Source of the DNA: Desulfovibrionaceae bacterium
Lineage (GTDB): Bacteria > Desulfobacterota > Desulfovibrionia > Desulfovibrionales > Desulfovibrionaceae
NCBI GenBank assembly: GCA_015233395.1
Contig: JADFXV010000005.1
Span: 1-64,000 of the forward strand
Length of the DNA: 64,000 bases
Direction of reading: 5' to 3'
The notes beneath the pieces were generated by a model that worked only from the letters and a program-made list of their open reading frames with translations, searched no databases and was not told where the DNA came from. Below, piece after piece: positions 58,598 to 64,000 of the stretch. A program made the translations under genes and the position numbers. Within the stretch, counting starts at the first letter, position 1; each line of letters begins with the position of its first letter.

Positions 58598-58640
58598 CCG
58601 GCTCGAACGCGCCGGCGACCGTTCGCCATTCCCGTGAATA

Positions 58641-58668
58641 CGCCCCGCCCGCGCGGGGCGTTTTTTTT
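58641..58668 (+). terminator. Rho-independent terminator after the RRM gene
   Basis: CGCCCCGC / GCGGGGCG with a short loop and eight T. Confidence 0.92.
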
Positions 58669-58698
58669 CCATCGCTTGCAGTCCCAAAGGAGAATTCC

Positions 58699-59082
58699 AT
58701 GGCCGACCATCAACTCATTTCCTCCGGCTCCAAGTGGGAGCCGCTGCTCGGCTATTCCCGGGCCGTGAAAGCCGGCAACGTCGTGCACGTCTCGGGCACC
58801 GTAGGCGTCGGCGCCGACGGCGTCGTGCCCAAATCGGCCAAGGCCCAGGCGGCCCGCGCCCTGGAAATCATCCTGGACGCGCTGGCCAAGGCCGGGGCTA
58901 CGGCCGCCGACGTGGTGCGCACCCGCATCTACGTCACCAACATGGACGACTTCGACGACATCGCGGCGGCCCACGGCGCGGTCTTTAGCGCCATACGCCC
59001 GGCCACGGCCATCGTCGAAGTGAGCCGGCTCGCCGGACCCGACTTCGTGGTCGAAATCGAAGCCGAGGCGATCATCGGTTAA
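58699..59082 (+). CDS. RidA/YjgF-family protein
   Basis: A 127-residue Rid-family trimer-forming protein, starting MADHQLISSGSKWEPLLGYS. VVRTRIYVTNMDDFDDIAAA and VEVSRLAGPDFVVEIEAEAI are conserved. In true RidA the imine-binding Arg lies in PARS; here the same place reads PATA, so Arg is Thr. It is thus probably not a 2-aminoacrylate deaminase. AAAGGAG precedes the ATG at 58699. Confidence 0.88.
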   Translation: MADHQLISSGSKWEPLLGYSRAVKAGNVVHVSGTVGVGADGVVPKSAKAQAARALEIILDALAKAGATAADVVRTRIYVTNMDDFDDIAAAHGAVFSAIRPATAIVEVSRLAGPDFVVEIEAEAIIG

Positions 59083-59248
59083 CGTAAGACGCACGCGCGA
59101 TTTTCCCTCCGATCGCCCAAGGCTCGCAGGCGCCGCGTCGCGGCGATTTTTCTTGACCGGTGTAGCGCCCTTGGATAACCAAGGCCGGGTCCTGTCCATC
59201 CCCGCGGGCGACGCCTTCAAGCCGGTTGTGGGGCCGGGCGCGAGAGAA

Positions 59249-59325
59249 GCTCCCGTAGCTCAGAAGGATAGAGCGATCGCCTCCTAAGCGATAGGCCGTG
59301 CGTTCGATTCGCGCCGGGAGCACCA
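59249..59325 (+). tRNA. tRNA-Arg (anticodon CCT)
   Basis: 77 bases with acceptor arms GCTCCCG / CGGGAGC, a D-arm with AGCTCAGAAGGATAGAGC, anticodon stem ATCGC/GCGAT around loop CTCCTAA (anticodon CCT), T-loop TTCGATT, and an encoded CCA end. It decodes AGG. Confidence 0.95.
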
Positions 59326-59336
59326 GAAAAATCGAG

Positions 59337-59368
59337 GGCCTTACGGTGAAAGCCGTAAGGCCTTTTTT
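59337..59368 (+). terminator. Rho-independent terminator of the tRNA
   Basis: GGCCTTACGG-TGAAAG-CCGTAAGGCC followed by six T, eleven bases past the tRNA. Confidence 0.93.
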
Positions 59369-59423
59369 CATTGCCCCCGTGGTTTGTCCCCGCTCTGTCC
59401 CCGCTTTTTTCAGGAAGAAGGGT

Positions 59424-59460
59424 GAAGCCGGGTGAAACTTTGCCGGTGGAAAGTCTTCCT
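59424..59460 (+). repeat. T-family repeat, copy 1
   Basis: The 37-base unit opening GAAGCCGGGTGAAACTTTGC and ending GGAAAGTCTTC occurs here and at 60637 with one or two differences. The sequence between the tRNA terminator and this repeat holds GTCCCC twice but no gene. Confidence 0.75.
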
Positions 59461-59568
59461 CTGGGCGGATAAAAATGCTCTTTGTCCGGCGCATTCAGCC
59501 GTTCCAAGTCTCTTGAGTTGTCTTCCCCGTTGCTATATTTTGAGCCTGGATTACGCGAGGAGGGCAGC

Positions 59569-59793
59569 ATGCCTATTTACGAATACCAGTGCCGCGGTTG
59601 CGCAAAGATTTTCGAGGAGATCACCCCGGCCGCCTGCGCGGCTGCTCCCGAATGTCCAGGCTGTGGATCAAAGAAGACCCAGCGCTGCATCAGTGCGACC
59701 GCTGCTTGCGCCAAGCGGTCGCATGCCGCCGGTGGACAGGCGAGCATGCCCATGCCGCCTTCTTCCGGATGCGGCGGGGGCGGATTCTCCTGA
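59569..59793 (+). CDS. FmdB-like zinc ribbon protein
   Basis: A 74-residue protein with an N-terminal FmdB-type zinc ribbon (MPIYEYQCRGCAKIFEEI; CPGCGSKKTQRC) and a Gly/Ser/Cys-rich tail (SSGCGGGGFS). It is thought to be regulatory or metal-binding; the exact role is unknown. GAGGAGGG precedes the ATG at 59569. Confidence 0.9.
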   Translation: MPIYEYQCRGCAKIFEEITPAACAAAPECPGCGSKKTQRCISATAACAKRSHAAGGQASMPMPPSSGCGGGGFS

Positions 59794-59854
59794 CGCTCGT
59801 GAATTCTCCCCGGCGGGGAGTCTTTTCCGATATCCGGCATAGGATAAATATTGC

Positions 59855-60481
59855 ATGCATCAATTTCTGACCGACTTCGTGACGTTGCTGGTGGTGATCA
59901 ATCCGATCAGCAAACTTTCAATCTTCCTGGCGGTGACCGCCGGGCAATCGCCGCAACGCCAGCGTTCCATCGCCTTGCGGGCCACGTTGATCGCTTTCGG
60001 CGTCTTGATTTTTTTCATCGTCTTAGGACAGATACTTCTCGGCGCATTGGGCATAGGAATCGAGTCGTTCCGCATCGCCGGATCGTTGGTGCTGCTGCTC
60101 TTCGGGTTGCAGATGGTGTTCGACAAGGTGGGAAAATCAACCCCGGATTCCCAAGTGGCGGGTTTGTCGAATACTGAAATAGCGGTGTTTCCCCTTGCCG
60201 TCCCCGCCATCGCGGGACCAGGCGCTATGCTGGCCGTGGTGGTGCTAACCGATAACGACCAGTTTACCGTTCTTGAGCAGGCCCAAACAGCCGCGACTTT
60301 GGTCCTGGCGCTGTTGATCACTTGGGGGGCCATGCGCTTTGCCGCTCCCATCCTGAAACTGATCCGTCCGGCCGGCGCCAACATTGTTGCCCGGGTGATG
60401 GGGCTGATCCTGGCGAGTCTGGCGGTGAACGGCATGGTGCGGGCCGTGATCGCCATCGTGCACGGCGCCTCGTGCGGCTAG
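59855..60481 (+). CDS. MarC-family integral membrane protein
   Basis: A 208-residue protein with six membrane helices of the MarC/UPF0056 family. It has the N-terminal LLVVINPISKLSIFLAV, the middle FPLAVPAIAGPGAMLAVVVL and the C-terminal RVMGLILASLAVNGMVRAV. Its transport function is not settled. It follows the FmdB-like gene by about 60 bases and precedes repeats T2 and S-C. Confidence 0.9.
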   Translation: MHQFLTDFVTLLVVINPISKLSIFLAVTAGQSPQRQRSIALRATLIAFGVLIFFIVLGQILLGALGIGIESFRIAGSLVLLLFGLQMVFDKVGKSTPDSQVAGLSNTEIAVFPLAVPAIAGPGAMLAVVVLTDNDQFTVLEQAQTAATLVLALLITWGAMRFAAPILKLIRPAGANIVARVMGLILASLAVNGMVRAVIAIVHGASCG

Positions 60482-60636
60482 CCGCCCAAGGCTGGATTCG
60501 GGCGCGCATCGATTGCCTCCCGTGACATAAACGCCGGTTCCGAAAAATTCCCGCACTTGCCGAAGAAAAATTTTGGAATCCTCGAATCGAAACATTTGTC
60601 CGGGCAGGCGGACATTTCAACTCATTATGCTGAGGG

Positions 60637-60673
60637 GAAGCCGGGTGAAACTTTGCCAGTGGAAAGTCTTCTT
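60637..60673 (+). repeat. T-family repeat, copy 2
   Basis: Second copy of the 37-base unit at 59424. It lies 15 bases before S-family element C. Nothing gene-like is seen in 60482-60636. Confidence 0.75.
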
Positions 60674-60687
60674 TTGACCTGATATTA

Positions 60688-60807
60688 CTGGGAGCAAAAA
60701 GTATCGTACTTTTTGCTCCCACGGCGGAAGCCGCCTAACCGCGCTGACAGCGCGGTTATACTTATAAACAGGAGCACGAAAATTAAGAAATTTTCTGCTC
60801 CCGTTAA
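60688..60807 (+). repeat. S-family four-hairpin element, copy C
   Basis: Stem 1 TGGGAGCAAAAAGTA-TCG-complement; stem 2 GGCGG/CCGCC; stem 3 TAACCGCGC/GCGCGGTTA; stem 4 GGAGCA(C)GAAAATT/AATTTTCTGCTCC. Stems 3 and 4 differ from copy B by paired changes on both sides, and the bulged base in stem 4 is kept. Confidence 0.85.
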
Positions 60808-60867
60808 TAAAACACCTCGGCGCCTGGCGCATTCGCCTGGCGCCATCCAATCCAAGGAGTCCAAAAT

Positions 60868-61272
60868 ATGGAAATCAAACGAGTCGGATCGCAGGCCTCC
60901 ATCGCGGGTCCCGCCGATTGGTTTACCGGAACGGTGCGCATTGACCCTTTGTTTCTGGAGGCTCACGATCCGTCCCGGGCGACCGGCGCGAGCGTCACAT
61001 TCGAGCCCGGCGCTCGGACAGCATGGCATAGCCACCCGCTGGGCCAGACCCTGATCGTGACGTTCGGTTGCGGCCGCGTGCAGCGCTTTGGAGGCCCGGC
61101 CGAGAAAATCCGTCCGGGCGACGTGGTCTGGATTGCGCCGGGAGAGAAACATTGGCACGGAGCTACGGCAGCCACGGCGATGACGCACATCGCCATTCAG
61201 GAACAACTCGATGGCAAGGCTGCCGACTGGATGGAAAAGGTCACCGACGAAGAGTACCGGGCCGGAGTCTAA
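60868..61272 (+). CDS. Cupin-domain protein (mandelonitrile-lyase-like cupin branch)
   Basis: A 134-residue single cupin. Metal-binding residues are in [15 protein letters not shown] (two His and Gln) and [31 protein letters not shown] and the end MEKVTDEEY match a cupin family often annotated as carboxymuconolactone-linked or (R)-mandelonitrile lyase-like. The substrate is unknown. AAGGAG precedes the ATG at 60868. Confidence 0.9.
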   Translation: MEIKRVGSQASIAGPADWFTGTVRIDPLFLEAHDPSRATGASVTFEPGARTAWHSHPLGQTLIVTFGCGRVQRFGGPAEKIRPGDVVWIAPGEKHWHGATAATAMTHIAIQEQLDGKAADWMEKVTDEEYRAGV

Positions 61273-61317
61273 CAGGGGACACAGCCTCTGCGCCCGCGCC
61301 ACGGCGATCTCTTCCCA

Positions 61318-61824
61318 TTAAAACGCGGGGACCGCGACCGAAGGGTTGAGTTGCCTGGCTTTGGCGGCGTCGGACTTGGCCTTTTCAATCTCTCCCTTTC
61401 GTTGCCACGCTTTCGCTCGTGCAGCGTAAGCATACCCGTCGGGTTTGATTTCGAGGCCTTTTGTGATGTCGGCGATTTCCTGGTCGGTATCGCCTTTGCC
61501 ATTCCAGCATGAGGCCCGCACGAAATAAGCCATGGCGTCCGGAGAAATTTCAATTGCTCTGCCTAAATCCGCGATGGCCCTGTCGTTCTCACCCGTGACG
61601 GACAAGGTTATACCCCGTTGGTAATACGCTTCTCCGAAGTCCGGCCTGATTTCGATGGCTCGCGTATAATCAGCGATCGCTTGATCGTAGTTATTCGCCT
61701 TAAAATTCGCCCTTCCGTCCGACAGGTATTCCTCGGCGGACTTGCCTCCTTGGGGTGTGCCCAAGCCCGGCAGGCAGATCAGCATCGTCGCCAATGCCAA
61801 CGCGACCAGCATATGCGCGCGCAT
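61318..61824 (-). CDS. Secreted TPR-repeat protein
   Basis: A 168-residue protein with a signal peptide (MLVALALATMLICLPGLG) and about three to four TPR units (NYDQAIADYTRAIEIRPDF; ENDRAIADLGRAIEISPDA). It ends KAKSDAAKARQLNPSVAVPA plus Phe, almost the same as the end of the TPR protein at 62499. GGGAGG lies before the ATG at 61824; an in-frame GTG at 61845 is less likely. It probably mediates protein contacts in the periplasm. Confidence 0.85.
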   Translation of the reverse strand: MRAHMLVALALATMLICLPGLGTPQGGKSAEEYLSDGRANFKANNYDQAIADYTRAIEIRPDFGEAYYQRGITLSVTGENDRAIADLGRAIEISPDAMAYFVRASCWNGKGDTDQEIADITKGLEIKPDGYAYAARAKAWQRKGEIEKAKSDAAKARQLNPSVAVPAF

Positions 61825-62052
61825 ACGACCCCTCCCTTTGTTCACGCCGCCGCAGCGACGCTCACACCGCTGCGATCTCTTCCCGGACCGTCATCCGACA
61901 CAACAATTGCAAATCTTGATGTTTGAGACAAGACTCGCCGCCCGGCGGGCGGCGGCCGTCAACCTCGCCCATGACGCCACTGGTCTTGCCTTGAGGACGC
62001 CAACCCGGGAAAATGCGTTCCGGCTCGCGCGCTCCAAGCAAGAATTCATCGA

Positions 62053-62469
62053 TTATTGGGAAATCTCCACCCCCGATACGCAGCAGTCTCTGGATGCAGC
62101 AGGCGGGACACTTGATTTTAACCAGCAACGGGCGTTTGGTCCTTGAATCCCTGGCTTTACATACGTATAGGCTCTACAATTTGCGTCCCGGGCGCAGGCA
62201 TCCCGGCACAACTCATACCGGGCGCTTGGCAAATCGAAATCGACGTAATCTCCGCCTGGACGATCCGTGTCCGATTCAACCCCTACATTGCGGCGATACG
62301 GCGGCTGCGCTGAAGTTGTTTTCCCCTGTGGCGCGGACGTCTTGGCCTGCCCCATGGCCTGGTCCAAAGCCTCGATGGCCTTGTCGGCGTCTGATTGGGC
62401 GGAGACGAAGCCCGGGAGACAGAAAAGCGGCGCCGCCAGCAGGAGGGCGGCAAACAGGCGTGCACGCAT
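62053..62469 (-). CDS. Secreted PAN/Apple-domain protein
   Basis: A 138-residue protein with a signal peptide, then QSDADKAIEALDQAMGQAKT, a segment shared with the next gene. A PAN/Apple-like domain follows: GGDYVDFDLPSARYELCRDA with cysteines in CARDANCRAYTYV and CWLKSSVPPAASRDCC. PAN domains bind proteins or sugars. AAAGGAGG precedes the ATG at 62469. Confidence 0.82.
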   Translation of the reverse strand: MRARLFAALLLAAPLFCLPGFVSAQSDADKAIEALDQAMGQAKTSAPQGKTTSAQPPYRRNVGVESDTDRPGGDYVDFDLPSARYELCRDACARDANCRAYTYVKPGIQGPNARCWLKSSVPPAASRDCCVSGVEISQ

Positions 62470-62498
62470 GGGCAGAATCCCTCCTTTCGGCGAATCGT

Positions 62499-63125
62499 TC
62501 AAAACGCGGGCACATTGATCGAGGGATCGAGCTGCCTGGCCTTTTCGGCGTCGGCCTTGGCCTTTGCGAGTTCACCCTTCTCCTTCCAAGCGAACGCGCG
62601 TTTGGCATAGGCGAACGGATGCCCCGGATTTACTTCAATGGCCTTGGTATAATTGGCTATCGCCTGATCGAAGTCGCCGCTCTCCAGCCAGATATTGCCA
62701 GTGTTGTTATATGCCGCCCTGTAGTCCGGCTTGATTTGGATGGCCTTGGTCAAGTCCGCGATGGCCTGATCCCGGTTGCCCTTACCGCTCCAGGCGTTTC
62801 CGCGGAATTTATAGGCAACGGCGGAATCCGGCTTCATTTCGATGGCCTTGGTCAAGTCAGCGATGGCTTGGTCATAGTTTCTCGCCGCGTAATTGGCCCG
62901 TCCGCTCGCGATAAAGTCCTCGGCCGTTTTGCCGCTGGCGGAAGCATCGTGGTTTGCGGGAGAACCCGGTCCCTGTTTTTCCGGAGCGGCGGACTGCTTC
63001 GCCTTCCCCATGGCCTTGTCCAGGGCTTCGATGGCTTTGTCCTCGTCGGATTGGGCCGAGGCAAAGACAGGTGTGAAAAGAATAAGCGCCCCCAGAGTCA
63101 TGGCCATGAGTTTGCTTCCGATCAT
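62499..63125 (-). CDS. Secreted TPR-repeat protein with shared N-terminal module
   Basis: A 208-residue protein with a signal peptide (KLMAMTLGALILFTPVFASA), the segment QSDEDKAIEALDKAMGKAKQ that it shares with the PAN protein, and about four TPR units (NYDQAIADLTKAIEMKPDSA; NRDQAIADLTKAIQIKPDYR). It ends KAKADAEKARQLDPSINVPA plus Phe, as in the TPR protein at 61318. AAGGGAG precedes the ATG at 63125. It is 29 bases upstream of the PAN gene, so the two are probably co-transcribed. Confidence 0.85.
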   Translation of the reverse strand: MIGSKLMAMTLGALILFTPVFASAQSDEDKAIEALDKAMGKAKQSAAPEKQGPGSPANHDASASGKTAEDFIASGRANYAARNYDQAIADLTKAIEMKPDSAVAYKFRGNAWSGKGNRDQAIADLTKAIQIKPDYRAAYNNTGNIWLESGDFDQAIANYTKAIEVNPGHPFAYAKRAFAWKEKGELAKAKADAEKARQLDPSINVPAF

Positions 63126-63337
63126 TTTCAACTCCCTTGGTTTGGTCTGCAAGCGCTTTGTTTCGTCCTTTGATCCATCCTTGCGGTCCGCATGCGACCG
63201 GACACCCCGGCGCGGCCGCGCGCGGCCGCGAGTCTCTCCCGGACCTCGGGCGCCGGCTCGCCGGGCAAGGCTCAGCATGGCCTGAAAAAACGAGCGCCAC
63301 AAAGACTATTGACAAGACCTGGCGCTGGATCGCGGCG

Positions 63338-64000
63338 CTACATCCTGCGGGCTTTCCAGTGACCAAGTTCTGAACCTTCATGATGCGTATCGCCACTTCC
63401 CTCTTGGCCGGTAATTTTGCCTTGCATCTTTCCCGTCCCGGACTTGCCCAGATGGTCGGTCCAGGAGTATTGGCAATTCACCGTCCCAGCGGCGTCCACC
63501 GTTCCGGTAATGTGCGCCCTCCAGTAGGCTGGCTGACCATGGCTCGTGAATGTGTAATTGACGTCTCCCTCGATACGGCCGCCCTTGATGACAAACGTCA
63601 GCGTATTGGGATTGCCGTTGAATTCCCCCTGGTATCTGCCGTCAAACGACGACTGGGCGCTTTGAACGGCTGGCGGCGGCGGGGCGGCCGGTTGACGGGA
63701 CGGCGGGGTCTGTCCGGATATCGCTCCAGAGATCCGTTTCCCATATCCGCCCTGCACTCCCTTTTTGAAAGATGTCAACTCTTCGCCATTGTTGATAAAC
63801 TGGATGTTCACGGTCTCCCCGTTCACCATGATATCCCGGGCGGCGCTCGACCGGGCTACCCAGGTTCCTTTCCAAAGGCCCGGGACTTCCACCTCGCCAT
63901 TGGAGTAGAATATCATGGGGGCCGGCAAGGGCGCTTGCCCCTTGGCGTTTGAAATGGACCAGCGGCTTTCCTCTGTTTTTGACCCAGACGCGACCGGGGC
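63338..64000 (-). CDS. Secreted or surface protein of unknown function, C-terminal part (cut by window end)
   Basis: The frame is open from the window edge to a stop at 63338, so the N-terminus is missing. The visible 220 residues hold a segment VEVPGLWKGTWVARSSAARD, a Pro-rich linker (SRQPAAPPPPAVQSAQ), and a beta-rich unit FDGRYQGEFNGNPNTLTFVI to GKSGTGKMQGKITGQEGSGD. I do not recognise the family. It lies upstream of the TPR and PAN genes on the same strand and looks like part of the same secreted set. Confidence 0.65.
   Translation of the reverse strand, partial: APVASGSKTEESRWSISNAKGQAPLPAPMIFYSNGEVEVPGLWKGTWVARSSAARDIMVNGETVNIQFINNGEELTSFKKGVQGGYGKRISGAISGQTPPSRQPAAPPPPAVQSAQSSFDGRYQGEFNGNPNTLTFVIKGGRIEGDVNYTFTSHGQPAYWRAHITGTVDAAGTVNCQYSWTDHLGKSGTGKMQGKITGQEGSGDTHHEGSELGHWKARRM

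Noticed and set aside
59217-59570. Minus-strand frame with NRTHGLSLRRRSLYPSELRE
   Set aside because: This is the usual false protein made by reading a tRNA and its flank; the tRNA-Arg is clear on the other strand.

Overview
The window is GC-rich (long spurious antisense reading frames everywhere) and most likely comes from a sulfate-reducing Desulfovibrionaceae bacterium (Desulfovibrio/Solidesulfovibrio type). This rests on the pentaheme/tetraheme nitrite reductase pair NrfA/NrfH, the split ferredoxin-type glutamate synthase operon next to yajC-secD, the very large multi-PAS hybrid kinases, and GC-rich hairpin repeats between genes. The taxonomic call is from gene content, not from any database search.

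Layout. 1-9.1 kb: the N-terminal part of a ZraS-like sensor kinase (cut by the window edge), a DUF2318 / FtsX permease / ABC ATPase set resembling the core of Fet/P19-type iron loci, a Met-rich ZraP-like periplasmic protein, a periplasmic binding protein translationally coupled to a membrane GGEEF diguanylate cyclase, and an exported class I amidotransferase-like hydrolase. 9.1-10.4 kb: an AT-rich accessory patch with hicB-hicA and an FRG-domain gene whose 5' end looks frameshifted. It occupies the position after secD where secF would be expected. 10.6-18.4 kb: secD, yajC and a five-gene split glutamate synthase operon with a recognisable sigma70 promoter and a leader terminator. 18.5-22.2 kb: a HigBA-like toxin-antitoxin pair, trxC, and queuosine/preQ0 genes queF and queD-E-C. 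22.3-25.7 kb: an SGNH-type protein, an Nramp metal transporter and a universal stress protein.

25.7-34.4 kb is the most striking part. Two complete partner-switching signalling operons lie in tandem on the minus strand. One is SiaA-SiaB-SiaC-like (PP2C phosphatase, kinase, phospho-target). The other is RsbR-V4R-RsbS-RsbT-RsbX-like (a stressosome-type set). Each ends in its own class III nucleotide cyclase, and the two cyclases are near-identical in their catalytic halves. In the better-known versions the output is a diguanylate cyclase or a sigma factor; here it is predicted to be cAMP. The second cyclase also carries an N-terminal segment that looks like a degenerate RsbT-like ATPase fold.

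34.4-43 kb: a Kup potassium transporter, molybdate transport genes in the order modB-modA-modC plus a di-Mop protein, an alpha/beta hydrolase, and nrfHA with a perfect FNR-type palindrome upstream. 43-54 kb: two very large hybrid histidine kinases and a 755-residue protein ending in a LOG-like domain. 54-59 kb: a DASS-family anion transporter, a TetR-type regulator, a FUSC membrane protein, a small RRM RNA-binding protein and a RidA-like protein. 59.2-64 kb: tRNA-Arg(CCT), FmdB-like, MarC and cupin genes, and a run of small secreted TPR/PAN proteins with shared modules, the last one cut by the window end.

Intergenic DNA is unusually structured. I count ten copies of a long hairpin family with a conserved CCCAAAAACTTT-type tail (R), three full and one partial copy of a four-hairpin element with compensatory base changes (S), and smaller two-copy families (T, U, V). 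No CRISPR array, rRNA gene or intact insertion sequence was seen.
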